A stretch of 64,000 bases of DNA, from the NCBI RefSeq assembly GCF_024666525.1, contig NZ_CP088294.1:2604001-2668000 (forward strand), written 5' to 3'. Shown here piece after piece: positions 55,044 to 63,879 of the stretch. Each line of letters begins with the position of its first letter. Position 1 is the stretch's first letter. Position numbers and translations under genes: made by a program. Origin of the DNA: Pseudomonas sp. J452. GTDB lineage: Bacteria > Pseudomonadota > Gammaproteobacteria > Pseudomonadales > Pseudomonadaceae. The notes under the pieces are model-generated. The model made no database searches. It was not told where the DNA came from and saw only the letters and a list, made by a program, of their open reading frames with translations.

Positions 55044-56579
55044 CTAAAGCGCTTTAGCGCTGGCCGGCTGGAGTGACTGTGAGTTACTCAGATAACTCTT
55101 CAGCTTGGCCTGCTGGCTCGGAGTCATGAACAGGCCGAGTTTGGTCCGCCGCCAGAGAATGTCCTCGGCCTCCAGTGCCCACTCCTCGCGGCGCAGGTAG
55201 TCCACTTCGCGGGCATACAGGCCGGCGCCGAAGTGTTCACCCAGTTCGCTCTGCTGCTTGAGGCCGTCGACGATGCGCCAGCTGCGGCTGCCATAGGTGC
55301 TGGCCCAGCGCTGCGCCAACTGCTGGTCGAGCCAGCCGAAGCGGGCTTGCAGCTGTTCCACCAGGGCTTCGCGGCTGTCCATGTTCTCGCCGCCGGGCAA
55401 TGGCGCCTTGGCTGTCCAGGCCGGGCACAGGCGTGGGAAGTAGGGCGCCAGCTGGCTCATGGCGGATTCGGCCAGCTTGCGATAGGTGGTCAGCTTGCCG
55501 CCGAACACCGACAGCAGCGGTGCCTCGCCCGGTGCGCCGGATAGCGACAGGGTGTAGTCGCGGGTCACGGCCGAAGGCTGGTCGGACTCGTCGTCGCACA
55601 GCGGGCGCACGCCGGAGAAGCTGTGCAGGATGTCGCTGCGCTGCAGCTGCTGCTTGAAGTGCGCGTTGACCACCTTGAGCAGGTAGTTGGTCTCTTCCTC
55701 GCTGATCTTCACCTTGGCCGGGTCGCCCTGGTATTCGCGGTCGGTGGTGCCGATCAGGCTGAAGCGCTCCAGCCAGGGAATCACGAAGACGATGCGCTGG
55801 TCCTCGTTCTGCAGGATGTAGGCCTGCTCGCCATCGTGGATGCGCGGCACAACGATGTGGCTGCCCTGGATCAGGCGGATGCCGTAGGGCGAGGGTTGCT
55901 TGAGGTCGTCCTTGATGAAGCGCGCCACCCAGGGCCCGGCGGCATTCACCAGCACGCGGGCGCGGATGGAGAACAGGCTGCCGTCGTTGCGCTCCAGGTG
56001 CAGGTGCCACAGGCCCTTGCTGCGCCGCGCGCTGACGCAGCGGGTGCGGGTATGGATGTGCGCGTGGTGTTCGCGCGCGGCCATGGCGTTGAGCACCACC
56101 AGGCGGGCGTCGTCGACCCAGCAATCGGAATATTCGAAGCCGCGCGCCATCTCTGCCTTGAGCGGGCTGCCGGCGCCGAAGCGCACGCCATTGGAGCCCG
56201 GCAGTTTCTCGCGCTTGCCCAGGTGATCGTAGAGGAACAGGCCGGCGCGGATCATCCAGGCCGGGCGCAGGTGCGGGCGGTGCGGGAGGATGAAGCGCAT
56301 CGGTTTGACGATGTGCGGCGCCTTGGCCAGCAGCACTTCGCGTTCGGCCAGGGCCTCGCGCACCAGGCGGAATTCGTAATGTTCGAGGTAGCGCAGACCG
56401 CCGTGGATCAGTTTGCTGCTGGCCGAGGAGGTGTGGCTGGCCAGGTCGTCGCGTTCGCAGAGGAACACCGAGAGGCCGCGCCCGGCCGCGTCGGCGGCGA
56501 TGCCGGTGCCATTGATGCCGCCGCCGACCACGGCCAGGTCGTAGATTTCGGCGAGGGGGTGGGTCTGGCTGTTGGGCAT
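55044..56579 (-). CDS. glpD: Aerobic glycerol-3-phosphate dehydrogenase
   Basis: The 511-residue FAD enzyme oxidises glycerol-3-phosphate to dihydroxyacetone phosphate and feeds electrons to quinone at the inner membrane. The FAD motif is DLAVVGGGINGTGIAADAAGRG, followed by SSKLIHGGLRYLEHYEFRLV (in part) and, later, FGGKLTTYRKLAE. The promoter region contains GlpR-type operators at 56605-56636. It lies downstream of glpR on the same strand, with a 156 bp gap. Confidence 0.97.
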   Translation of the reverse strand: MPNSQTHPLAEIYDLAVVGGGINGTGIAADAAGRGLSVFLCERDDLASHTSSASSKLIHGGLRYLEHYEFRLVREALAEREVLLAKAPHIVKPMRFILPHRPHLRPAWMIRAGLFLYDHLGKREKLPGSNGVRFGAGSPLKAEMARGFEYSDCWVDDARLVVLNAMAAREHHAHIHTRTRCVSARRSKGLWHLHLERNDGSLFSIRARVLVNAAGPWVARFIKDDLKQPSPYGIRLIQGSHIVVPRIHDGEQAYILQNEDQRIVFVIPWLERFSLIGTTDREYQGDPAKVKISEEETNYLLKVVNAHFKQQLQRSDILHSFSGVRPLCDDESDQPSAVTRDYTLSLSGAPGEAPLLSVFGGKLTTYRKLAESAMSQLAPYFPRLCPAWTAKAPLPGGENMDSREALVEQLQARFGWLDQQLAQRWASTYGSRSWRIVDGLKQQSELGEHFGAGLYAREVDYLRREEWALEAEDILWRRTKLGLFMTPSQQAKLKSYLSNSQSLQPASAKAL

Positions 56580-56604
56580 GGCGAAAGCACCGGAAAGTTA
56601 CAAA

Positions 56605-56636
56605 GTGAACAATTAAATGTTCGTTTCCGAAAATAT
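56605..56636 (-). promoter_or_regulatory. GlpR operators before glpD
   Basis: GAACAATTAAATGTTC and, overlapping it, AATGTTCGTTTCCGAAAAT are inverted repeats of the TGTTCG/CGAACA type bound by GlpR. They are about 25-55 bp upstream of the glpD ATG. Confidence 0.7.
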
Positions 56637-56703
56637 GCTAGTCGAAGAATGCCGTTGGCGCCAGCCTGGTGTGGCGCCGAATGTCCGATTGGGAAGGGCT
56701 CTG

Positions 56704-56725
56704 CGTAGCCCGGATGCAATCCGGG
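56704..56725. repeat. Single REP unit
   Basis: One CGTAGCCCGGATGCAATCC unit lies just past the glpR stop codon, without an inverted partner. Confidence 0.75.
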
Positions 56726-56735
56726 AGCGGTTGGC

Positions 56736-57493
56736 TCAGGCGATGTGCAGCTGGATCTTCTGCTCGTGCAGCAGGCGGGCGATGGTGGCGGGGGGCGGAG
56801 CGTCGGTGAACACCTGATCGACCAGGTTCAGCGAGCCCAGGCGCACCACGGCGTTGCGCCCGAACTTGCTGGAGTCGGCAGCCAGCAGAACCTGGCGGGC
56901 GTTGTCGATGATCGCCTGGGAAACCCGCACTTCCTGGTAGTCGAAGTCGAGCAGGCTGCCGTCCTCGTCGATGCCGCTGATGCCGACCAGGGCGAAGTCG
57001 ACCTTGAACTGCTGGATGAAATCCACCGCCGCCTGGCCGACCACGCCGCCATCGGCGCGCACCGTGCCGCCGGCCACCAGCACTTCGAAGTCGGCCTTGC
57101 TGCTGAGCTGGGCGGCGACGTGCAGGTTGTTAGTGATCACCTTGAGGTGCTTGTGGCCGAGCAGGGCGCGGGCGATGGCCTCGGTGGTGGTGCCGATATT
57201 GATAAACAGTGAAGCGTGATCGGGAATCTGTGCGGCGATGGCTTCGGCGATGCGCTGCTTCTCGTCGCGCATCTGCCCGGCACGCATGGCGTAGGCGGTG
57301 TTCTGGATGCTCGATGCCTCGCTCGCTGCGCCGCCGTGGGTGCGCCGCAGCAAGCCCTGTTCGGCCAGCTGGTTGATATCACGGCGAATGGTCTGCGGGG
57401 TGACGACGAAGGCCTGGGCCAGTTCGTCGATACTCACGTAGCCACGTTCGCGGGCGCGATCCAATATGCTTTGCTGGCGGGGGGGAGGCTCAT
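56736..57493 (-). pseudogene. glpR: glycerol-3-phosphate regulon repressor, apparent frameshift after the start
   Basis: The body is a complete DeoR-family GlpR: helix-turn-helix [20 protein letters not shown], then effector blocks [24 protein letters not shown] and [13 protein letters not shown]. The natural start, MSLPP, is at the ATG 57491-57493, seven bases after AAAGGA. From there the frame would continue as SKAYW and miss the gene, because a C7 tract (57479-57485 on the complement) puts it one base out. With C8 it would read [20 protein letters not shown], the expected N-terminus. Without it the only in-frame start is a TTG at 57464 with no ribosome site. This may be a real mutation, a phase-variable tract or a base-calling error. 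Confidence 0.85.
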
Positions 57494-57581
57494 GGGCGAT
57501 CCTTTCTGGGCGACGGCGCAGTATAACGGGGAGCTGCCAGTCGACAGTTTTTTCGGCTATGGTACGCGCAAATCGTCATTC

Positions 57582-57600
57582 TATTTTCACATTCGAACAT
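57582..57600 (+). promoter_or_regulatory. GlpR operator at the ybaK start
   Basis: TATTTTCACATTCGAACAT is an imperfect inverted repeat of the GlpR type. Its right arm includes the first two bases of the ybaK ATG, so no room is left for a Shine-Dalgarno site. Confidence 0.6.
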
Positions 57601-58069
57601 GACTCCAGCCATCGATCTGCTGAAAAAGGCCAAGGCCGAGCACCAGGTACACAGTTACAGCCACGACCCCAAGGCGCCGTCCTACGGCCTGGAGGCGGCG
57701 GAAAAGCTCGGCCTCGATCCGGCCCGGGTGTTCAAGACCCTGCTTGCCGCCAGCGAGAAGGGCGAGCTGCTGGTGGCGGTGGTGCCGGTGGCCGGCAGTC
57801 TCGACCTCAAGGCCCTGGCCCACGCCGCCGGGGTGAAGAAGGCCGACATGGCCGACCCGCAGGCCGCGCAGCGCGCCACCGGTTACCTGCTCGGCGGCAT
57901 CAGCCCGCTGGGGCAGAAGAAGCGCCTGCGCACCTTTATCGACGAGTCGGCCAGGCTGCACGCGACCATCTATGTCAGCGCCGGGCGGCGTGGACTGGAG
58001 GTGGAGCTGGGGGCAGAGTTGCTGGCCCTGCATACCCAGGGGCAGTTTGCCGCCATCGGGCGGGAGTGA
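57599..58069 (+). CDS. ybaK: Cys-tRNA(Pro)/aminoacyl-tRNA deacylase YbaK
   Basis: The 156-residue protein starts MTPAIDLLKKAKAEHQVHSY and keeps YbaK residues in FKTLLAASEKGELLVAVVPV, where the catalytic-pocket lysine lies, and in TGYLLGGISPLGQKKRLRTFID. It removes cysteine wrongly attached to tRNA-Pro. Its start overlaps a GlpR-type operator, and glpK follows on the same strand after a REP block, so it appears to be drawn into the glycerol regulon by position rather than by function. Confidence 0.93.
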   Translation: MTPAIDLLKKAKAEHQVHSYSHDPKAPSYGLEAAEKLGLDPARVFKTLLAASEKGELLVAVVPVAGSLDLKALAHAAGVKKADMADPQAAQRATGYLLGGISPLGQKKRLRTFIDESARLHATIYVSAGRRGLEVELGAELLALHTQGQFAAIGRE

Positions 58070-58137
58070 ATCTGTAGTCCCCTTTCCTGTTTTGTGCGCA
58101 TGCAGAGGGAGAGGGTAATAAGCGGGGGGATGGCCAG

Positions 58138-58180
58138 TCCCTCTCCCCCGGCCCCTCTCCCACCAGTGGGCGAGGGGAGA
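58138..58180. repeat. Composite REP, CCCTCTCCC type, short copy
   Basis: CCCTCTCCCCCGGCCCCTCTCC precedes CACCAGTGGGCGAGGGG, a degenerate version of the right end of copy 1. It lies between ybaK and glpK. Confidence 0.65.
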
Positions 58181-58211
58181 CAAGCAACCCATAACAACAA
58201 GGAAATCCCGC

Positions 58212-59699
58212 ATGTCCCATTACCTGCTGGCCATCGACCAGGGCACCACCAGCTCCCGTGCCATCGTTTTCAGTGCCCAGGGCCTGCCGCTGGCGCGTGC
58301 TCAGCAGGAGTTCAAGCAGTATTTCCCCAAGGATGGTTGGGTCGAGCACGATGCCGAGGAAATCTGGCTGACCACCCTCAAGGTCTGCCGCGAGGCGCTG
58401 GCCCAGGAAGGCCTGAAGGCCGAGGACATCCGCGCCATCGGCATCACCAACCAGCGCGAGACCACCATCGTCTGGGATGCGCTGAGCGGCGTGCCGATCC
58501 ACCCGGCCATCGTCTGGCAGGACCGGCGCACCGCCGATTACTGCGCCGGGCTCAAGGCCGCCGGGCATGAGGCGCAGGTGGCGGCCAAGACCGGTCTGCT
58601 GATCGACCCGTATTTCTCCGCGACCAAGCTGCGCTGGATTCTCGATAACGTGCCGGGCGCCCGTGAGCGCGCCGAGCGCGGCGAGCTGCGTTTCGGCACG
58701 GTGGACTGCTTCCTGCTGTGGCGCCTGTCCGGCGGTAAGTCGCACAAGACCGACGCCAGCAACGCCTCGCGCACCCTGCTGTTCAATATCCACAGCCAGC
58801 AGTGGGACGAGGAGCTGCTGCAGCTGTTCGGCATCCCGCGCAGCCTGTTGCCGGAGGTGCTCGATTGCGCCGCCGATTTCGGCACTTGCGAGGCCGAGCT
58901 GCTCGGTGCGCCGATTCCGGTGTTGGGCATGGCCGGCGACCAGCAGGCCGCGCTGATCGGCCAGGCCTGCTTCCAGCCGGGCATGGTCAAAAGCACCTAC
59001 GGCACCGGCTGCTTCATGATCCAGAACACCGGCAGCACGCCGGTGGTGTCGAAGAATCGCCTGCTGACCACTGTCGGCTATCGCCTCAATGGCAAGGTTA
59101 CCTATGCCGTGGAAGGCAGCATCTTCGTCGCTGGCGCCGCTGTGCAGTGGCTGCGTGATGGCATCAAGCTGATCAGCGATGCGCGCGACAGCGAGGCGAT
59201 GGCCGAGCAGACCGGCGATGCCTGCGGCGTGTACCTGGTGCCGGCGTTCACCGGCCTCGGTGCGCCTTACTGGGACCCGAAAGCGCGCGGGGCGATCTTC
59301 GGCCTGACCCGCGACACCGGGATCAAGGAGATCGTTACCGCCGGCCTGCAGTCGGTGTGCTACCAGACCCGCGACCTGCTCGAAGCGATGCGCCAGGACG
59401 GCGCCGCCGAACCCAGTGCATTGCGCGTGGACGGTGGCATGGTGGTCAACAACTGGGTCATGCAGTTCCTCGCCGACATCCTCGGCGTGCCGGTGGAGCG
59501 CCCGGAAGTCACTGAAACCACGGCCCTTGGCGTGGCCTACCTGGCCGGCTTGCAGGCTGGGCTGTACCGCGACCTCGACGAGGTCGCCAGCCACTGGCAT
59601 CGCCAGCGCCGCTTCGAACCACGGATGGCCGACGAGCACCGCGGCAGGCTGTATCACGGCTGGCTGGATGCGGTGAAAAGGGTGCGCAGCGAAGGTTGA
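58212..59699 (+). CDS. glpK: Glycerol kinase
   Basis: The 495-residue FGGY-family kinase phosphorylates glycerol to glycerol-3-phosphate. N-terminal [14 protein letters not shown] binds [13 protein letters not shown] and [18 protein letters not shown] contact glycerol and the dimer interface. The ATP-site signature [11 protein letters not shown] and the C-terminal [27 protein letters not shown] (in part) are intact. No glpF facilitator gene precedes it, unlike PAO1. A REP unit fills the gap after ybaK. Confidence 0.97.
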   Translation: MSHYLLAIDQGTTSSRAIVFSAQGLPLARAQQEFKQYFPKDGWVEHDAEEIWLTTLKVCREALAQEGLKAEDIRAIGITNQRETTIVWDALSGVPIHPAIVWQDRRTADYCAGLKAAGHEAQVAAKTGLLIDPYFSATKLRWILDNVPGARERAERGELRFGTVDCFLLWRLSGGKSHKTDASNASRTLLFNIHSQQWDEELLQLFGIPRSLLPEVLDCAADFGTCEAELLGAPIPVLGMAGDQQAALIGQACFQPGMVKSTYGTGCFMIQNTGSTPVVSKNRLLTTVGYRLNGKVTYAVEGSIFVAGAAVQWLRDGIKLISDARDSEAMAEQTGDACGVYLVPAFTGLGAPYWDPKARGAIFGLTRDTGIKEIVTAGLQSVCYQTRDLLEAMRQDGAAEPSALRVDGGMVVNNWVMQFLADILGVPVERPEVTETTALGVAYLAGLQAGLYRDLDEVASHWHRQRRFEPRMADEHRGRLYHGWLDAVKRVRSEG

Positions 59700-59740
59700 G
59701 AATGGTACAAATGTACCAACTACCTGCCTGAGGTCGCTGC

Positions 59741-60517
59741 ATGCAGTTGCGTCGAAAGCTATTGGTCCGTGGCGCTTCTCTCCTGCTGGCTTTTCTGGCC
59801 GGCAGCGCATCCGGGGAAACCCTGACCATTGCTGGCGATATCTGGTGCCCGATCAACTGCGAGCCGGGTGCTGAGCGCCCCGGCATCTTCGTCGAGTTGG
59901 CGCGGGAGATTTTCGCCGAGTCCGGCATCACGGTTGAGTATCAGGCGCTGAACTGGGCGCGCACCCTGCACGAGGTGCGCCGTGGCGAGCTGAATGCGGC
60001 CATCGGGGCCGGCATCGAAGATGCCCCGGACTTTCTCTTTACTGCCACGCCGGTGGCGCAGTCGCGCAATTGCTTCTTCACCCGTGCCGATTCCACCTGG
60101 CACTTCAACGGCGTGCCGTCGCTGGCGCAGCAGCGTGTCGGGGTGATCAACGACTACAGCTACGGCGATGAGCTGAATGCCTATATCGACGCGCATCGTG
60201 GCGACAGCGAACGTATCCAGGTGGCTGCCGGTGACAAGGCGCTGGAGCTGAACCTGGGCAAGTTGCGTCTGGAGCGCCTGGATGCGTTGCTGGAAAACAG
60301 CTGGGTGGTGCAGGCCATGCTGGCCCGGCAGGGCAAGGCCGGTGAATTGCGCGAGGCCGGTTGCCGCGAACCGGATGCGCCGATCTACCTGGCATTTTCT
60401 CCGGCGCTGCCTAGCAGTGCGCGCTATGTCGAACTGTTCGAGCAGGGCCTGCAGCGCTACCGCGCCGATGGTCGGCTGCAGGCGTTGCTGGAACGCTATG
60501 GCGTGGGCCGGCCCTAG
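59741..60517 (+). CDS. Periplasmic solute-binding protein, family 3-like
   Basis: The 258-residue product has a signal peptide ending near residue 25 (LLLAFLAGSASG). The mature start ETLTIAGDIWCPINCEPGAERPG and the pattern GIFVELAREIFAESGITVEYQALNWARTLHEVRRGELNAAIG (in part) match SBP_bac_3 proteins. Two cysteines near the mature N-terminus (WCPINC) could form a disulfide. No permease or ATPase gene is adjacent, so it may serve as a sensor or feed a distant system. Convergent with the PilJ-N gene. Confidence 0.82.
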   Translation: MQLRRKLLVRGASLLLAFLAGSASGETLTIAGDIWCPINCEPGAERPGIFVELAREIFAESGITVEYQALNWARTLHEVRRGELNAAIGAGIEDAPDFLFTATPVAQSRNCFFTRADSTWHFNGVPSLAQQRVGVINDYSYGDELNAYIDAHRGDSERIQVAAGDKALELNLGKLRLERLDALLENSWVVQAMLARQGKAGELREAGCREPDAPIYLAFSPALPSSARYVELFEQGLQRYRADGRLQALLERYGVGRP

Positions 60518-60563
60518 GCCGTGCGCACCGACAACTCCGTGCGGGTCTCGGTGCGCAGGCTGA

Positions 60564-61346
60564 TCAGGAATCCTGCAGCATGACTTGTTCGTAGGCGCTG
60601 GTCAGTTCGTTCATCTGCCAGAGCAAGGTTTCTGTGGTGGTGGTGATCACCGTCGGTACATAACGCGAGTCGGCGGACAGGCGGAAACCGGCGCGGGCGA
60701 AACGCCATTGCGCCTCGACCTTCTGCAGGGCCTGGCTGATCTGCGCGGTGTTCTGCTGGGCGGCGAGCAGCTCCTGCTGGGCGGTTTCGAATTCTTCGGT
60801 GGCTTTCTGCAGTTCCGCTTCCAGACCTTCGACCGGCAAGCGCCAGCTGACGGCCAGGTAGAGCTTGGCGATGCGCTGGCTGAGCATGCGCTGGCGGCCA
60901 CTGCGGTTGACCAGGCGGGCGTTCTGGCTGCCGGTGTATTGCTCGATCAGCCGCACCACCTGTTCGCTTTGCGCCAGTAGTTGGTCGCTGAGTTGCAGCA
61001 GTTGTACGGCCTGTTCGCGGCTGGGGCGTGACAGGGCCAGTTCGCGATAGACCTGCCAGGTGCTGCCGGCCTGCTCCAGGGCGGCGCGGATATCGGCGTT
61101 GGGTGCGTATTCGCTGAGGGCGAGGAAGTTGCTCTCGAAGCGCGCCACGCTCTGGTCGAGCTGCTGGATCGCCACTTCGCTGCGCACTTCGGCGCCGATC
61201 ATCAGATAGGTCTTGGCGATACGCTGGCTGAGCATGCGCTGCATGCCGGACAGGTTCATCGCTTCGGCGTTGCTGATGGCCGCCGAGGCAGGCGGGCAGA
61301 GCAGGGCGAGCAGCAATAAAAAGGGTGTAAGCAGACGACTGAACAT
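60564..61346 (-). CDS. Free-standing double PilJ-N/NIT-type periplasmic protein
   Basis: Starting at MFSRLLTPF, with GGAGG upstream, gives 260 residues and a signal peptide ending ASA. Two copies of the PilJ-N helical sensor module follow. Each opens with a near-identical phrase: NLSGMQRMLSQRIAKTYLMI at about 42 and NRSGRQRMLSQRIAKLYLAV at about 158. In chemoreceptors and nitrate sensors such modules face the periplasm of a membrane receptor, but here no transmembrane or signalling domain is attached. It may bind a ligand and relay it to a partner. The porin gene lies 75 bp upstream on the same strand. Confidence 0.83.
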   Translation of the reverse strand: MFSRLLTPFLLLLALLCPPASAAISNAEAMNLSGMQRMLSQRIAKTYLMIGAEVRSEVAIQQLDQSVARFESNFLALSEYAPNADIRAALEQAGSTWQVYRELALSRPSREQAVQLLQLSDQLLAQSEQVVRLIEQYTGSQNARLVNRSGRQRMLSQRIAKLYLAVSWRLPVEGLEAELQKATEEFETAQQELLAAQQNTAQISQALQKVEAQWRFARAGFRLSADSRYVPTVITTTTETLLWQMNELTSAYEQVMLQDS

Positions 61347-61421
61347 ATGGACCTCCAGAGGCGCGTGGCGGCAGGCCGCCACGCGCCAGTCGGGCAGGGC
61401 CCCGTTGCGGGGCCGGGACGA

Positions 61422-62651
61422 TCAGTAGGTGTATTGCAGTTGCAGCCAGGCCTTGTCGGTGTCGACGGCGAAGTCGTCGGCATCGTAGCTGGCGTATTTG
61501 ACCAGGCCGACCAGACCCTTCACGCCCGGAATCGGGTGGGCGTAGGACAGGTTGATCTCCTCGCCATACTGGCTGCTGCCTTCCTCGGCGCGGAAGTCGT
61601 GGTACCAGGCCTGCAGGCTGCCGCCCAGCAGCGGTACGGTGGCGCCGACATAGGCATCCTTGACGCCCTCGGCCGGGGTGACGAGGAACTGGTCAGCCCA
61701 GCCCTGGAAGGCATGCTTGGTCGCCAGTGGGGTCTGGAAGGCGCGGTTGCCCGGGCCTTCATCGCCGCCCAGCACTTCGTAGCCGGCTTTCAGGGCCACG
61801 CCCTTGATGGTGTAACCCAGTTCGGCCAGGTAGTAGTCGCTGTCCAGTTCCAGCGGGTTGTCGGCGTAATCCTTCTGCTGGGCGTATTCCACGGCGTAGC
61901 TGACGCCCTGGATGGCGCCGTTCAGGCGCAGGCCGGTGGTCTGGCTGGACTGGGTATTGCCCAACAGGTTGTCGAGGCCGAGCAGGTAGCTGTAGGCGGT
62001 GACGGTCAGTTCCGGCATGGCCACGTACTGGGCGTTGATCAGGTGGCTGTGGCCTTCGATGTTGGCCGGGTTGCCGGCGGTGTCGTACTGGCCGTTGCCC
62101 GGGCCGAAGATGGTGTTGATGTTGTCGATATAGGCGTAGGTCAGGGTCAGCCCGTCGAGGGGCTTGAGCTGGGCCAGGGCGCCGTCGTAGGTCTGCTCGT
62201 TCTGGCGCCAGGCCACGCCGCCGACGTAGCGCTGGTTGTCCAGGTTGATGCGCTGGCGGCCGAGCACGGCAGCGCCGTACTGGTGGTCGTAGCGCAGCAG
62301 GGCCTGGTTGACTTCGCTGCCGTCCGGATCGGCAACCACCGAGTATTCGCTCTGGCCGTTACGGGTTTCGTTGTAGGCGGCATCGCCGATGCGGCTGACG
62401 TTGTCGGCTTCGATCAGCGCCGACAGGCCGTACCACTTGCCGCTCTGGAAGCCGACACGGGTGCGCAGGGTCTGGGCATTGGCGTGCTTGAGGGCGTTGT
62501 CCTGGTCGACGTGCTCATAGCGATAGCGCGCGTCGAGGATCGGCTTGCCCTCGGTGAACAGATTGCTGAAGGCCTCTTCGGCAACGGCGGCGTGACTGAA
62601 GGTGGTGCCGGCAATGGCCAGCGACAGCAGGGACAGTTTCATCATGCGCAT
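61422..62651 (-). CDS. Outer-membrane porin, alginate-export-like beta-barrel
   Basis: The 409-residue product starts at MRMMKLSLLSLAIAGTTFSHA, eight bases after AGGAA; the signal peptide ends near AVAEE. The rest alternates beta-hairpins with aromatic girdles, including LDARYRYEHVDQDN, LLRYDHQYGAAVLGRQRINLDNQRYVGG (in part) and a C-terminal KAWLQLQYTY that ends in an aromatic residue as outer-membrane barrels do. The GRQRINLDNQRYVGGVAWRQ wording is typical of the alginate_exp-type porins (PF13372). Its cargo is unknown. It may share a transcript with the PilJ-N gene 75 bp downstream. Confidence 0.85.
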   Translation of the reverse strand: MRMMKLSLLSLAIAGTTFSHAAVAEEAFSNLFTEGKPILDARYRYEHVDQDNALKHANAQTLRTRVGFQSGKWYGLSALIEADNVSRIGDAAYNETRNGQSEYSVVADPDGSEVNQALLRYDHQYGAAVLGRQRINLDNQRYVGGVAWRQNEQTYDGALAQLKPLDGLTLTYAYIDNINTIFGPGNGQYDTAGNPANIEGHSHLINAQYVAMPELTVTAYSYLLGLDNLLGNTQSSQTTGLRLNGAIQGVSYAVEYAQQKDYADNPLELDSDYYLAELGYTIKGVALKAGYEVLGGDEGPGNRAFQTPLATKHAFQGWADQFLVTPAEGVKDAYVGATVPLLGGSLQAWYHDFRAEEGSSQYGEEINLSYAHPIPGVKGLVGLVKYASYDADDFAVDTDKAWLQLQYTY

Positions 62652-62865
62652 AGCGGTCTTCCTGTAAGCCAAAAAACACAAAAAAAAACGCCACAGCGCC
62701 CACTGCTCCAGAAAGGGAGGGGTGCTATGACGTCGTTGTCGGTTGAGTGGCAGACACGCCGTTGTGCTGACCGGGGTGGGTCATAGCAGGCGGCGTGCCA
62801 GGATTTGTAAGTGTATGATTTATTAAGATTTAATGAATTTTTAAGAACTTTTTGCGATTTATACA

Positions 62866-62914
62866 TGCACTGCACTTGCTCGTAGTGCATTGATACAGTG
62901 CAGCTGTAGTGCAG
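62866..62914. promoter_or_regulatory. Cluster of TGCACT/AGTGCA half-sites
   Basis: TGCACTGCAC at 62866, AGTGCA at 62884, CAGTGCAG at 62896 and AGTGCAG at 62908 lie within 49 bp, in both orientations. They sit in the 346 bp gap between the divergent porin and PhzF genes, after an AT-rich stretch (62810-62860). They look like binding sites for an unidentified regulator; no other feature is visible in the gap. Confidence 0.5.
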
Positions 62915-62997
62915 GAAAAGCGGGCGACTGTACCGGGCGCCAGGCGGGCTGAAACGGCATGCTGCGGGTCATTCAAGGACAGCCACGGAACCGCGCC

Positions 62998-63777
62998 ATG
63001 CACCTGCAATTCCACCAGATCGACGCCTTCACCAGTCGCCCCTTTAGCGGCAACCCGGCCATGGTCTATCGCCTGGACGCCTGGCTGGCTGACAGCTTGA
63101 TGCAGCAGATCGCCGCCGAGCACAACCTGGCCGAGACCGCTTTCGTGGTGCGCGAAGGGGCCGTCTGGCATATCCGCTGGTTCACCCCGACCACCGAAGT
63201 GCCGCTCTGTGGTCATGCCACCCTGGCCACCGCCCATGTGCTGTTCGAGTTGTATGGGGAGCCGGGCGAGCGGCTGGATTTCATCTGCCGGTCCGGGGCG
63301 CTCAGCGTGGCCCGCGAGGCGGGCCGTCTGGTGCTGGACTTTCCGGCGCTGCAGGCCGCCGAGGTGGCGGTCAGCGTCGAGCTGGAACAGGCTCTGGGCG
63401 TGCCGGTGCTGGCGGCGCGGCAGGGCAATGAGCTGCTCGCGGTGCTGGAGTCGGAGCAGGCAGTGCGCGCCTGCCAGCCGGATATGAAAGCCCTGGCTAG
63501 GCTGCCGGGGCTGGGCGTGATCGTCACCGCGGCGGGGCTCCAGCACGACTTCGTCTCGCGCTATTTCGCCCCGGCTATCGGCATCGATGAAGACCCGGTG
63601 ACCGGTTCCACCCACTGCCTGCTGATTCCCTATTGGGCCGAGCGCCTGGACAAGACCGAGCTCAGTGCCTTGCAGTGTTCGGCTCGCGGTGGCGAGCTGC
63701 ACTGCCGCCTGGACGGCGAGCGGGTGAAGATCGCCGGGCAGGCGGTGCTGATGGCGGGCGGTACGCTGTTTCTGTAA
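62998..63777 (+). CDS. PhzF-family isomerase
   Basis: The 259-residue protein starts MHLQFHQIDAFTSRPFSGNPA, the hallmark of the PhzF/diaminopimelate-epimerase fold. The catalytic glutamate is in AAEHNLAETAFVV. A second half has DEDPVTGSTHCLLIPYW. No phenazine genes are near, so it is one of the many orphan PhzF-like proteins of unknown substrate rather than phenazine PhzF. An upstream ATG at 62959 is in frame but not family-like. Confidence 0.9.
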   Translation: MHLQFHQIDAFTSRPFSGNPAMVYRLDAWLADSLMQQIAAEHNLAETAFVVREGAVWHIRWFTPTTEVPLCGHATLATAHVLFELYGEPGERLDFICRSGALSVAREAGRLVLDFPALQAAEVAVSVELEQALGVPVLAARQGNELLAVLESEQAVRACQPDMKALARLPGLGVIVTAAGLQHDFVSRYFAPAIGIDEDPVTGSTHCLLIPYWAERLDKTELSALQCSARGGELHCRLDGERVKIAGQAVLMAGGTLFL

Positions 63778-63820
63778 GTGAGTGGTTTAGCGGCACAACC
63801 TAGGAGAGCACCGGTGTACT

Positions 63821-63879
63821 TGTAGGAGCCAGCTTGCTGGCGATCCGCCGACAAGCATCGCCAGCAAGCTGGCTCCTAC
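63821..63879. repeat. REP pair, TGTAGGAGCCAGCTTGCTGG type
   Basis: Inverted copies enclose about 12 bp. The remaining 120 bases to the window end hold no gene I can support. Confidence 0.88.

Noticed and set aside
62998..63777. Phenazine biosynthesis
   Set aside because: A lone PhzF-family gene without phzA-G neighbours is not evidence for phenazine production.
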